NCBI GenBank assembly: GCA_016235345.1 | Contig: JACRLG010000002.1 | Location: forward strand, 1-64,000 | Length of the DNA stretch: 64,000 nt | Direction: 5' to 3' | DNA from: Deltaproteobacteria bacterium | GTDB taxonomy: Bacteria; Desulfobacterota; Desulfobacteria; Desulfobacterales; Desulfatibacillaceae | In this document: positions 47,139-56,216 of the stretch, one piece after another | Numbering within the stretch: position 1 is the first letter of the stretch | Layout of the letters: each line of letters starts with the position of its first letter | Translations under genes and position numbers: made by a program | Notes under the pieces: generated by a model | Seen by the model: only the letters and a program-made list of their open reading frames with translations | The model's database searches: none | What the model was told of the DNA's origin: nothing

Positions 47139-47901
47139 TCAAATCCTCCAGGATCATCTTTGCCACCTTGCGGCCCGAAAGGAACATCCCGCCGAAAATG
47201 GGGCCCATACGGAATCCGCCGGAGACGTTGTTGGCGGCCATGCCGCTTGCGTACAGGCCAGGGTAGAGGCGCTTGGTGTTCTCCACGGTGGAAGCCTCGC
47301 CAAGCTCCATCCACATGGGCTTTTCGCCCATTATTCCGCCGGTTTCGGTGTCAAGGCGGATTCCGGCCTTTTTTGACGCGACGTTGCAGATTTCAGCAGG
47401 ATGCCCGGTTCCGTCCACAACGGCGCGGGTCATGATGACCAGGGGGTCGACGTGCAGGCCCTCGCGCAGAACCGATGTCCAGTTCACAACAAGCCCGCAG
47501 ACCCTGTTCTCCCGCACCGCGATGTCTTCCACGGAAACCGAGTTGAAAAAGGTGACCCCCGCCTTTTTCGCGCCGAAGATGAGCCCTGAGGCCACCTCCA
47601 CGGAATCCGCCGTATGGTAGCCGTCTCCGGCTGGGGCGTAGGAGATGCCGAAATCGTCCAGTATGGGAAGCGCCTCGTCCTGCACCACTATTTCATTGAA
47701 GAGCATTCCGCCGCCCCAGACTCCGCCGCCCGGCGCGAGCCTGCGCTCGAAAATTGCCACTTTTTTTCCGGCCTTTGCAAGGTCGCGGGCGGCCACGAGG
47801 CCGCTTGGCCCTGCCCCCACTATGGCCACGTCGATTTCAAGGTTGGCCTTCAATTTTTTGAAGTAGGAGTTGACGATTGCCAGGGTGATTTTTTCTTCCA
47901 T
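47131..47901 (-). CDS. thi4: sulfide-dependent ADP-thiazole synthase (Thi4, His type)
   Basis: 256 aa. FAD/NAD-type fold start [14 protein letters not shown] (about 25-38), then E-R-R...G-G-G-V-W-G-G-G. In yeast Thi4 the sulfur comes from a Cys in the segment before M-D-P; the matching place here is G-L-H150-V-D-P, so His replaces Cys, as in archaeal-type Thi4 that uses free sulfide with iron and turns over repeatedly. This fits a sulfidogenic anaerobe. It makes the thiazole half of thiamine from NAD and glycine. Riboswitch-controlled. Confidence 0.93.
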   Translation of the reverse strand: MEEKITLAIVNSYFKKLKANLEIDVAIVGAGPSGLVAARDLAKAGKKVAIFERRLAPGGGVWGGGMLFNEIVVQDEALPILDDFGISYAPAGDGYHTADSVEVASGLIFGAKKAGVTFFNSVSVEDIAVRENRVCGLVVNWTSVLREGLHVDPLVIMTRAVVDGTGHPAEICNVASKKAGIRLDTETGGIMGEKPMWMELGEASTVENTKRLYPGLYASGMAANNVSGGFRMGPIFGGMFLSGRKVAKMILEDLNA

Positions 47902-47943
47902 CGGTTTTCCTTTCCTAACGGCCTGTCATAAAACTGGCTGTAA

Positions 47944-48064
47944 GGCCTGGCTAAAAACGATGAAATGCAAGGAGTGTGAAAAGCCAATGAGCAAGCGTAC
48001 TTTTTCGTACGTGGCGGAATTGGCTTTGAAGCACGACACCGCAGTTCGCGTTTTTGGACAGGCC
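47944..48064. repeat. palindromic repeat element, copy R3
   Basis: About 121 bp; inverted ends GGCCTGgctaAAAACG / CGtTTTTggaCAGGCC and inner GCGTACtttttcGTACG. Lies in the mRNA leader between the TPP riboswitch and thi4. Confidence 0.75.
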
Positions 48065-48111
48065 GAAAAAAAAAGGTTCCCGTATGGGAACCCGTAAGGC
48101 CTACGCCTTTT

Positions 48112-48195
48112 TCCGGAGCCAGGTTCCCTACGCCGGTATTAGCCGGATCAGGTTCAATGGGTATGATCTCAGCCCGAAGTTTTCGGGCACCCCAA
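48112..48195 (-). promoter_or_regulatory. TPP riboswitch (THI element)
   Basis: Minus strand shows the conserved THI-box parts in order: GGGGTGCC, GGGCTGAGA, ATACCC, GAACCTGATCCGG, TAATACCGGCGTAGGGA. Thiamine diphosphate binding would shut off the downstream thi4-thiE genes, which start about 210 bp further on. Confidence 0.95.
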
Positions 48196-48593
48196 AGGCC
48201 GGAGAAATTTTCTTTTCCTTTCTGACACGAAAAACATGGCCTGTAAAGAATTTTTTCCCGGAATGGCCTATATAAAAAGAGAAAAGTAAAACTCAGAACA
48301 TGAAAACCAAGTGTTTTCAGGCAGGAGGAAAGAGCTATCACTTCTGATAGTCAAGATTGAGTCAATGTTTTCCTCAGGAACTGTTTCAAACAAACTTCGG
48401 GCAGATATTGTCCGCGTGGGCCGAATGATCTTTCGCAGACAGCGCCTCGACTCAAAGCAGCTTGCTTTCCGGGGCCTTAAGGGCTATCCTCGCCCTGTTT
48501 GCAATGGCGGAGCATCCGGCCAAAGATGTCCTGTATCAAAAGGCTTGCCGATGGTCCGCAAGGATTCTTAAAACATAAGTCCCGGAATGGCCC
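48196..48593. other. intergenic region between riboswitch and RND adaptor
   Basis: About 400 bp. Part near 48,200-48,300 is AT-rich and presumably carries the thi promoter. An open frame at 48,311-48,571 (plus) has no start signal or recognisable product and is not called. No clear promoter for the RND genes was identified. Confidence 0.45.
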
Positions 48594-49745
48594 ATGAGAT
48601 TTCTTTCAATGCTGTTGTGTACGGTTCTGGCGCTTACGGCTTTTTCCTGCAAAAAACAGGCTCCCGAAAACCAAAAGCCCAAGGAACGCCCGCCCGCGCT
48701 GATTTCGGCCAGCCCAGCCGAAGCGCGTGAAATTCCGGTGCGCCTTACGGCCATCGGAACCGCCGAGGCCGTGTCCACGGTTTCAATTAGCAGCCGGGTG
48801 GAGGGGGCCATAGAGGCCGTCCACTTCACCGAAGGGCAGGACGTGAAAAAGGGCGACCTTCTCTTCACCATGGACCCAAAACCATTCCAGGCGGCCCTTG
48901 ACGGGGCCCTGGCCAACCTCGCGCGGGAAAAGTCCCTTCTTGAGCAGTACCGAAGGGACCGGGACCGGGCCGAATCAATCTATAAGCAGGATTTCATAAG
49001 CAGGCAGGACTACGACGCAGCTGTGACCAAGGCGGCTGCCCAGGAATCGGTGATAGCCTCCTATCAGGCTGCTGTTGACCAGGCGAAGCTGAAGCTCGAT
49101 TACTGCGCCATAAGAAGCGCAGTTTCGGGCCGCACCGGAAGCCTTGCCGTAAACGCCGGAAACGTGGTGAAGGCCGACCCGGCGAGCGTGCTGGTGGTGA
49201 TAAGGCAGATGGAGCCGATAAACATACGGTTCAGCGTACCCCAGAAGGAGCTTTCCGCCATCAGAAAGGCCGCAGCCTCCAACACCTTGAAGGTCACGGC
49301 CAGGGTTTCGGGCGGCCCAGAGGAAGGACAGGGCGGCAGCCTGGCCTTTCTGGACAACCAGGTGGACGCATCCACCGGAACAGTGATGCTGAAAGCCGTC
49401 TTCCCCAACAGGGACCGCTCCATGTGGCCGGGCCAGTTCGCGGACGTGACCCTCGATATCGCCACCATCAAAGACGCCGTGGTGATCCCGGCCAGGGCGC
49501 TCCAGAACGGCCCCAAGGGCCCCATCGTGTTCAAGGTGGCAAAGGACATGACGGTGGAAGTCTTTCCGGTGGTCCCTGGCGAAACCCTGGGCGAGGACAT
49601 GGTGATAACCGAAGGCGTTCTGCCCGGCGACCTCGTCGTCACGGAAGGGCACCTTACCTTGAAGCCCGGAGCCAAGATCAAGCTGGCCGAAGGCCTGCGG
49701 GGCGCGGAGTCCGAACCGGGCGCGGCTGGGAAGGCCTCGCACTGA
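48594..49745 (+). CDS. RND efflux periplasmic adaptor lipoprotein
   Basis: 383 aa. Lipoprotein signal with lipobox T-A-F-S-C19. Membrane-fusion pattern: lipoyl halves around R-V-E-G-A-I-E-A-V-H-F-T-E-G-Q-D-V-K-K-G-D-L-L (about 68-90) and the matching SGRTGSLAVNAGNVV (about 180), a coiled hairpin between (EKSLLEQYRRDRDRAESIYKQDFISRQDYDAA), then beta-barrel and MP domains (WPGQFADVTL; VPARAL-type IPARALQNGPKG). It links the inner-membrane pump to an outer-membrane channel. The pump gene follows after 75 bp; no TolC gene is adjacent. Confidence 0.93.
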   Translation: MRFLSMLLCTVLALTAFSCKKQAPENQKPKERPPALISASPAEAREIPVRLTAIGTAEAVSTVSISSRVEGAIEAVHFTEGQDVKKGDLLFTMDPKPFQAALDGALANLAREKSLLEQYRRDRDRAESIYKQDFISRQDYDAAVTKAAAQESVIASYQAAVDQAKLKLDYCAIRSAVSGRTGSLAVNAGNVVKADPASVLVVIRQMEPINIRFSVPQKELSAIRKAAASNTLKVTARVSGGPEEGQGGSLAFLDNQVDASTGTVMLKAVFPNRDRSMWPGQFADVTLDIATIKDAVVIPARALQNGPKGPIVFKVAKDMTVEVFPVVPGETLGEDMVITEGVLPGDLVVTEGHLTLKPGAKIKLAEGLRGAESEPGAAGKASH

Positions 49746-49820
49746 CAAAGAGGGACGGCCCCCGTTGAACAGGATCAGCCTGTTTCAGATTTTTCTTTCA
49801 GGAATGCGAAACGAGTCGCC

Positions 49821-52800
49821 ATGAGCCCCACAGAGCTTTTCATAAAGCGGCCCGTAATGACCACTCTGGTCAGCGTGGGCATGTTGCTTTTCGGAGTGAT
49901 GGGCTATCTGTTCCTCCCGAACAGCAATCTTCCGGCCATAGATTACCCCACCATCCAGGTGTCGGCTTCCCTTCCGGGCGCGAGCCCGGAAACCATGTCA
50001 ACCTCGGTGGCCACGCCTCTTGAGAAGCAGTTCTCGGCCATAGACGGCCTGGCATCCATGAGTTCCACCAACATCACGGGCCAGACATCCATCACCCTTC
50101 AGTTCAACCTCACAAGAGACATCGACTCGGCGGCCCAGGACGTCCAGAGCGCCATTTCGGCGGCAAAGCTGCCTGCGGCCATGCCCAACCCGCCCAACTA
50201 CCGGAAGAGCAACCCCACCCAGAGCCCGGTCTTTTTCATCTCCATGTATTCGGACACCATGCCCCTTTACCGGGTGAACGACTACGCCCAGACCCTGGTG
50301 GCCCGCCGGATTTCAACCATCAAGGACGTGGCCCAGGTCAACGTTTACGGCGAGCAGAAATACGCCGTTCGGGTGCAGCTCGATCCAACGGCCATGACCT
50401 CGGTGGGCGTGGGCATAGGCGAGGTGGTGTCGGCGGTGCAGGAGGCCAACACCAATCTTCCTTCCGGCACCCTGGACGGCGAAAAGGGCGGGCTCACCAT
50501 CCAGGCACCGGGACAGCTCACAAGGGCCCTCCAGTACCGGGACATCATAGTCAGCTACAGAAACGGCTCTCCTGTGCGGATAAGGGACGTGGGCGACGCC
50601 GTGGACGGGGTGGAATCGAACAAAAGCGGCACCTGGTGGAAGGACCGCCAGGTCCTGATGCTGGCCATACAGACCCAGCCCGGAGCCAACACCATAGAGG
50701 TGGTGGACGCCATAAAAAAGGCCCTTCCCCACATACGCGGCGAGGTGCCTAACGCCATAACCCTCGAAGCGGTCTACGACAGGAGCCTCACCATAAGGGA
50801 GAGCCTTAACGACGTGCAGTTCACCCTGCTTCTGGCCGTCATCCTGGTGGTGGGGGTGGTCTTCATTTTTCTGCGCAACATCAGGGCCACCATCATAACG
50901 AGCCTTGCGGTCCCCATGTCGCTCATCACCAGCTTCGCCGTGATGTACCTGCTGGACTACAGCCTGGACGCCCTCTCCCTCATGGCTCTCACCCTCGCAG
51001 TGGGCTTTGTTGTGGACGACGCCATCGTCATGCTGGAAAACATAGTCCGCCACGTAGAGATGGGAAAAAAGCCCATGGAGGCCGCCATAGACGGAGCCAG
51101 GGAAATCGGCTTCACCATCATCTCCATGACGCTCTCCCTGTGCGTGGTCTTCCTGCCGGTGGTGCTCATGACCGGCATGGTGGGCCGCATACTCCAGGAA
51201 TTCGCCGTCACCATCACGGTGGCCATCCTGGTTTCAGGCTTCGTCTCCCTTTCCCTCACCCCCATGCTGGCAAGCAGGTTTCTGGGCCATTACGGGCATC
51301 ACGAGGAAGGGAAAGGCCCTAAAAGGAAAAAAATTCTCGTAAGCATATACAACCGAATTCTCGTTTTCGCCCTTGGGCACAAATTTCTCACCATAATCAT
51401 TTTCTTAGGCACCCTGTGGGGCACGTTCCAGCTTTTCGGCATGGTCCCCAAGGGATTCATACCCCCGGAGGACCGGGGAATCTTCATGTGCCGAACCCGC
51501 GCCGACCAGGGCATCAGCTTTTCCGCCATGAAGGAGAAGATGGCGGCCCTCGCGGACATCATAGGCAAGGACCCGGACGTCACCTTCGCCATGCCGGTCA
51601 TAGGCCGGGACGCCTCAAATTCCGCCATGCTGGTGGTGAGGCTGAAACCCCTCGATCAAAGGAAGCGAAGCGCCGACGACATAATCGCCGAGCTCAGGCC
51701 CAAGGTTTCGGGCATTCCGGGGCTTGCCGTCTTCATGATGAATCCGCCGCCCATAGATGTCGGCACCAAGCGCACCGAGGCCGCCTACCAGTACACTCTC
51801 CAGGGCACCGATACTCGAAAGCTCTACGCGGTGGCGGAAAACCTCACCGAAGAGATGCGGAAACTCCCTGAAATCATGGACGTCACCAACGACCTTCTTC
51901 TGGATAACCCGGAAATGGAAGTGGTGGTGGACCGCGACCGGGCGCGCGCCCTGGGGGTGAGCCCGGAGGACGTTCAGGCCATCCTCTACTCCGGCTTTTC
52001 GTCCAGGCAGATTTCCACCATAGACGCGGCCAGCGACGCCTACAAGGTCATCGTGGAGCTTTTGCCCGAATATCAGAAATCCCCGGACGTCCTTAGCCTT
52101 CTTCACGTCAGATCGAGCAGCGGGGCGCTTGTTCCCTTATCCGAAATAAGCGGCATAAGGCGAACCTTCGGCCCCTTGCAGGTGAACCATTCGGGCCAGC
52201 TTCCATCGGTAACCGTAAGCTTCAACACCAGGCCCGGAGTGGCCCTTTCCTCGGCCACGGAATCCGTTGAAAGGCTTGCAGCAAAAGTGGTTCCCCCTGA
52301 TGTCCCGGCAAGGTTCGAGGGCACGGTGGAGGCTTTCAAAAGCTCCATCACGAGCCTCCTTTTCCTGCTCCTGGCCGCAATCGCGGTCATTTATCTCATA
52401 CTGGGCATTCTCTACGAGAGCTTCATACATCCCCTCACCATACTTGCGGGCCTGCCTTCGGCGGCAATGGGAGCCCTGGCCGCGCTTCTGGTCTTCAAGG
52501 CGGAATTGAACCTCTACGGTTTCGTGGGGGTGATCATGCTCATCGGCATCGTGAAGAAAAACGCCATCATGATGATAGATTTCGCCCTTTCAGCCGAGCG
52601 CAGCCAGGGAATGAGCGCGCAAGACGCCATCCACCAGGGCGCGCTGACACGGTTCCGGCCCATCATGATGACCACCATCGCCGCCTTCATGGGTATTTTA
52701 CCAGTCGCCCTGGGCTACGGGGCCGGGGGGGAGGCAAGGCGTCCCCTGGGGCTGGCTGTCTGCGGGGGTCTTGTGGTATCACAGATGGTGACCCTTGTGA

Positions 52801-52940
52801 TAACACCCGTGATCTACGTATTTTTCGACAGCGTGAAAACCAGGCTTTTCCCCAGGAAATCCGCAAGCCCCGATCTTACGGATGCGTCCGTGCGAAAAGC
52901 CGTGAATCTTACCGCCAATACCCAGGGAGAAGAGCCATGA
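49821..52940 (+). CDS. RND efflux pump inner-membrane transporter
   Basis: 1039 aa, the length of AcrB/MdtB-type hydrophobe-amphiphile efflux pumps. TM1 (FIKRPVMTTLVSVGMLLFGVMGYLFLP), large periplasmic loop, TM2-TM6 near 335-500 with the family motif A-L-T-L-A-V-G-F-V-V-D-D-A-I-V-M-L-E-N, where the two Asp carry protons, a second loop, and TM8-12 (GVIMLIGIVKKNAIMMIDFAL). It exports drugs, lipids or bile-type compounds with proton entry. The stop overlaps the next gene's ATG (ATGA). Confidence 0.95.
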   Translation: MSPTELFIKRPVMTTLVSVGMLLFGVMGYLFLPNSNLPAIDYPTIQVSASLPGASPETMSTSVATPLEKQFSAIDGLASMSSTNITGQTSITLQFNLTRDIDSAAQDVQSAISAAKLPAAMPNPPNYRKSNPTQSPVFFISMYSDTMPLYRVNDYAQTLVARRISTIKDVAQVNVYGEQKYAVRVQLDPTAMTSVGVGIGEVVSAVQEANTNLPSGTLDGEKGGLTIQAPGQLTRALQYRDIIVSYRNGSPVRIRDVGDAVDGVESNKSGTWWKDRQVLMLAIQTQPGANTIEVVDAIKKALPHIRGEVPNAITLEAVYDRSLTIRESLNDVQFTLLLAVILVVGVVFIFLRNIRATIITSLAVPMSLITSFAVMYLLDYSLDALSLMALTLAVGFVVDDAIVMLENIVRHVEMGKKPMEAAIDGAREIGFTIISMTLSLCVVFLPVVLMTGMVGRILQEFAVTITVAILVSGFVSLSLTPMLASRFLGHYGHHEEGKGPKRKKILVSIYNRILVFALGHKFLTIIIFLGTLWGTFQLFGMVPKGFIPPEDRGIFMCRTRADQGISFSAMKEKMAALADIIGKDPDVTFAMPVIGRDASNSAMLVVRLKPLDQRKRSADDIIAELRPKVSGIPGLAVFMMNPPPIDVGTKRTEAAYQYTLQGTDTRKLYAVAENLTEEMRKLPEIMDVTNDLLLDNPEMEVVVDRDRARALGVSPEDVQAILYSGFSSRQISTIDAASDAYKVIVELLPEYQKSPDVLSLLHVRSSSGALVPLSEISGIRRTFGPLQVNHSGQLPSVTVSFNTRPGVALSSATESVERLAAKVVPPDVPARFEGTVEAFKSSITSLLFLLLAAIAVIYLILGILYESFIHPLTILAGLPSAAMGALAALLVFKAELNLYGFVGVIMLIGIVKKNAIMMIDFALSAERSQGMSAQDAIHQGALTRFRPIMMTTIAAFMGILPVALGYGAGGEARRPLGLAVCGGLVVSQMVTLVITPVIYVFFDSVKTRLFPRKSASPDLTDASVRKAVNLTANTQGEEP

Positions 52941-54097
52941 ACGCAACGGTTTCGGTTTTGAAGTGCGACACCTACGCCCCGGACGTGCTTGAAGCGAGGC
53001 TTTACGAGAGTCTGGCCAACATCGGCTTCGACCCGGAGGGTTTTTCGGGCAAAAACGTGGTGGTGAAGCCCAACCTCCTTATTCCTGCGGCTGCGGACAG
53101 GGCCATCACCACCCACCCGGAATTTTTCCGGGCAGCGGTTCGCATAATAAAGAAATACGGCGGAAGGCCGGTGCTGGTGGAATCGCCCTCCATCCACTCT
53201 TTGGAAAAAACCCTCAAAAAAACCGATTTCGGAAAAATCGTCGAGGACGAGGGCGTGGAAGTGGCGGACGTGAAGGAAACCCGCACCCTGGTCTTTGAAG
53301 ACGGGGTGAAATTCAAGAATATCGATATTTCAGCAGCCTACTTCGACGCGGACATAATTGTGAACCTGCCGAAGTTCAAGACCCACGGGCTGACCTACAT
53401 GACCGCCGCCGTGAAGAACCTTTTCGGGACCATTCCGGGGCTGGCCAAAAGCCGCATGCACGTGAAACTTCCGGGGGCCGACGAGTTCTGCGAATTTCTC
53501 ATGGACCTTTACGGCGGCATAACCCAGGGCTTTGAAAAGCCAAAGACGGTGATCCATCTCATGGACGCCGTGCTTGCCATGGAGGGCGAAGGCCCCGGAA
53601 CGTCGGGAACCCCCAAGCCCATGAACGCCATATTCGCCTCCTTCGACGCTGTGGCCATAGACTGGGCCGCCACCACGGCATCGGGGCTCGACCCCAAAAA
53701 GGCGTACACGGTCGTCAAGGGCTTCGAGCGCGGCTACGGGGTGGCCTCGCCCTCGGAGGTGATTCTCGTGGGCGCGCCCATTTCATCCCTCGGCATAAAG
53801 CCACTTGCGCCGTCGCGGGGCACTTTCATGTCCAACATGGTGCGCTGGCCCTTTACGTCCAAACGCTTCAAAAACCTGGTTCTCGACCGGCCCATGCCAG
53901 GGGAGGGCAAGTGCACCCTGTGCTACCAGTGCATGAAAATCTGCCCGGCCCAGGCCATAAGCCAGGCTTCAGGCGTCAAAAAGACGCCCTCCTACGATCA
54001 CGACAAGTGCATACGCTGCTACTGCTGCATGGAGGTCTGCCCGGAGGCGGCCATATCCAAGAAGCACGGGGCGCTCCAGTGGCTCATAAGGCTGTGA
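52937..54097 (+). CDS. DUF362 protein with C-terminal 2[4Fe-4S] ferredoxin domain
   Basis: 386 aa. The DUF362 part (residues about 1-300) has V-V-K-P-N-L-L (about 38), H-P-E-F-F-R-A-A-V near 60, N-L-P-K-F-K-T-H (about 146-153) and A-A-V-K-N-L-F-G. About 320-375 holds two clusters: C-T-L-C-Y-Q-C-M-K-I-C-P and C-I-R-C-Y-C-C-M-E-V-C-P. Such proteins are common in anaerobes; function unsettled. ATGA overlap with the pump gene suggests coexpression, which is an unexpected pairing. Confidence 0.9.
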   Translation: MNATVSVLKCDTYAPDVLEARLYESLANIGFDPEGFSGKNVVVKPNLLIPAAADRAITTHPEFFRAAVRIIKKYGGRPVLVESPSIHSLEKTLKKTDFGKIVEDEGVEVADVKETRTLVFEDGVKFKNIDISAAYFDADIIVNLPKFKTHGLTYMTAAVKNLFGTIPGLAKSRMHVKLPGADEFCEFLMDLYGGITQGFEKPKTVIHLMDAVLAMEGEGPGTSGTPKPMNAIFASFDAVAIDWAATTASGLDPKKAYTVVKGFERGYGVASPSEVILVGAPISSLGIKPLAPSRGTFMSNMVRWPFTSKRFKNLVLDRPMPGEGKCTLCYQCMKICPAQAISQASGVKKTPSYDHDKCIRCYCCMEVCPEAAISKKHGALQWLIRL

Positions 54098-54406
54098 AGA
54101 TTTTATTTGAAAATGGTTCTTAACAGTTTTCAGCGCACCAGAAAATGAGATAGGGGCTTTCCTTCCGGGAACGCGGGGCGTCCCGTCGGCATTATACTGC
54201 AAAAGCTGGCGTGACGCCTGCGCTCCCAGGCAAAAATGGCCTGGCCGACTGTCGGTGACGACTGCTCTTTTACATATGTGTTCGCCCTGGTCTGCCAGGC
54301 GGAAACCCTTTACAGCCGGAAATTTTTGTGCGACAACCGGCCCGAAATGTCAGCAGACGGTTAGGAATCCGTTAGGAAAATATCGGGCCAAAATCGGAGG
54401 ATCGCC
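54098..54406. other. intergenic control region before phosphate uptake genes
   Basis: 309 bp without a gene. Near its right end TTAGGAA occurs twice 11 bp apart (within about 54,361-54,379), one helix turn, as a regulator might bind. A CTGTCGGTGACGACTG stretch near 54,250 is only a poor Pho-box match. Confidence 0.4.
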
Positions 54407-55036
54407 ATGTTAGGCTTTTTCATGCCCAAGGATGACCTGTTTTTCGAGCGCTTCAACCAGATAGCGCTCCTTATAACCGAAGCCACCGCAAGGCTCAAAA
54501 CAATGCTGGACGAGGGGGCCTCCTTCGAGGAGCACGCAAAGCACATAAAAGCCCTCGAAAGGCAGAGCGACGAGCACATCCACGCCGCCTTCCAGCACCT
54601 TCACAAGACCTTTGTCACCCCCTTCGACCGCCAGCACATCCACAAGCTGTGCAAGCGCCTGGACGACATCCTGGATTTGACCGAGGCAGCCGCCACCCGG
54701 ATCGAGCTTTACCTGCCAAGGGAAATGAACCAGGACGCCAGGGAGCTTTCCGTCATCCTGGTGGAATGCGTGAAAAACGTTGCGGAAATGGTGGTCCTTT
54801 TGAAGGACGTCAAAAAGCACACGGAACGGATCAACGAACTTTCGGGCGAGATTCACAGGCTTGAAACCCTGGCCGACGACGTGCGCAGAAAGGCCATAGC
54901 GCGGCTTTTCCGGGAAGAGGATGACACCAGGGAGCTCATCAAGTGGCGCAGCATCCTTGAGCACATCGAACGGGCCACTGACCGCTGCGAAGGCGTGGCC
55001 AACGTTGTGGAAGCCATAGTGCTGGAAAACTCGTAA
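54407..55036 (+). CDS. DUF47 (PhoU-like) phosphate transport regulator
   Basis: 209 aa, all helical, the TIGR00153/DUF47 pattern (FFERFNQIALLITEATARLKTMLDEG; DEHIHAAFQHLHKTFVTPFDRQHIHKLCKRLDDILDLTEAAA; the C-terminal E-H-I-E-R-A-T-D-R-C-E-G-V-A-N). The T-P-F-D-R and D-R-C-E-x-V-A-N residues are conserved in the family and bind metals. DUF47 proteins are encoded with PiT transporters and are thought to control them. GGAGG precedes the ATG; PiT follows after 62 bp. Confidence 0.93.
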   Translation: MLGFFMPKDDLFFERFNQIALLITEATARLKTMLDEGASFEEHAKHIKALERQSDEHIHAAFQHLHKTFVTPFDRQHIHKLCKRLDDILDLTEAAATRIELYLPREMNQDARELSVILVECVKNVAEMVVLLKDVKKHTERINELSGEIHRLETLADDVRRKAIARLFREEDDTRELIKWRSILEHIERATDRCEGVANVVEAIVLENS

Positions 55037-55098
55037 AGCCGGGCGTCTTGCCGAAGACGTTCTGCCGGCATGAACCCTGAACGGGATACGCCAGATCA

Positions 55099-56130
55099 AT
55101 GACAACCATATTCATAGTAGTGATCTTCACGGTTATCGTCGCACTCATCTTCGATGTAATAAACGGATTTCACGACGCGGCCAACTCAATAGCCACAGTG
55201 GTCTCCACCAGGGTGTTAAGCCCCAGGATGGCGGTCCTGTGGGCCGCCTTCTTCAATTTCATAGCCATGTTCGTGTTCGCCCCCAAGGTGGCCGACACCG
55301 TCAGCAAGATAGTGGTCATAACGGGAAAGGACCCCGTCTATGTCTACGTGGTTCTGGCAGGGCTTCTCGGAGCCATTGTGTGGGACCTCCTAACATGGTG
55401 GTGGGGGCTTCCCACCAGTTCCTCCCACGCCATAATCGGCGGCTTCGTGGGGGCCGGAATCGCCCACAACGGTTTTTCCGCCATTCACTGGCACAAGGTT
55501 CTGGTTACCGCCGAATACATCCCCCTGGCCCCGCTAATGGGCTTTGGCCTGGGTTTCATAATCATGAACCTCGTGTTCTGGCTTTTCAAAAAGTGGAAAC
55601 CGGCCACAGTGGACCGCTTTTTCCGGGTGGGCCAGCTTTTCTCGGCGGCCCTCTATTCCCTGGGCCACGGCGGAAACGACGCCCAAAAAACAATGGGCAT
55701 CATAGTTGCCCTTCTGGTTGCCGGAGGAATTTTCAGCCCGGACGTTAAACTGTCGCTTATGGACGGCAAAACGCTGTGGATAATTCTGTCGTGTCACGCG
55801 GCGATGGCGGTGGGCACGGCCTGCGGCGGATGGCGGATAGTGAAGACCATGGGCATGAAGATAACCAAGCTGAAGCCCGTTGGCGGGTTCTGTGCTGAAA
55901 CCGCCGGGGCCGCTACCCTTTTTCTGGCCACCCACTTCGGCGTCCCGGTCTCCACAACCCACACCATCACCGGCTCAATAATAGGCGTTGGCTCCACCAC
56001 GAGCTTTTCCACCATACGCTGGGGCGTTGCCCGAAATATCGTCTGGGCGTGGCTCCTTACCATCCCCATGTCGGCCCTGGTTTCAATGGCCTGCCTGTGG
56101 GCTTTCAAGCTCTTTGTTCCGGGCTTGTAA
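55099..56130 (+). CDS. pit: inorganic phosphate transporter, PiT family
   Basis: 343 aa, about ten membrane helices. The two inverted PiT signatures are present: D-V-I-N-G-F-H-D-A-A-N-S-I-A-T (about 16-30) and A-L-Y-S-L-G-H-G-G-N-D-A-Q-K (about 180-193), plus PTSSSHAIIGG and PVSTTHTITGSIIG. It takes up metal-phosphate or phosphate by ion symport. Operon with the DUF47 gene; a strong terminator follows. Confidence 0.95.
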   Translation: MTTIFIVVIFTVIVALIFDVINGFHDAANSIATVVSTRVLSPRMAVLWAAFFNFIAMFVFAPKVADTVSKIVVITGKDPVYVYVVLAGLLGAIVWDLLTWWWGLPTSSSHAIIGGFVGAGIAHNGFSAIHWHKVLVTAEYIPLAPLMGFGLGFIIMNLVFWLFKKWKPATVDRFFRVGQLFSAALYSLGHGGNDAQKTMGIIVALLVAGGIFSPDVKLSLMDGKTLWIILSCHAAMAVGTACGGWRIVKTMGMKITKLKPVGGFCAETAGAATLFLATHFGVPVSTTHTITGSIIGVGSTTSFSTIRWGVARNIVWAWLLTIPMSALVSMACLWAFKLFVPGL

Positions 56131-56156
56131 CCTGTTGTACCTTTTCCATTGCGTAC

Positions 56157-56210
56157 CAAAAAAAGCCGGATGCCTTCATTGAAACCAGTGAAGGCATCCG
56201 GCTTTTTTTG
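56157..56210. terminator. bidirectional terminator between PiT and FrhB-like genes
   Basis: 15-bp stem AGCCGGATGCCTTCA / TGAAGGCATCCGGCT with A-run and T-run on either side; ends both convergent transcripts. Confidence 0.93.
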
Positions 56211-56216
56211 GTTTTT

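Noticed and set aside
48311-48571. 86-codon plus-strand frame before the RND adaptor
   Set aside because: No ribosome site, no similarity to known proteins and mixed composition; not supported as a gene.
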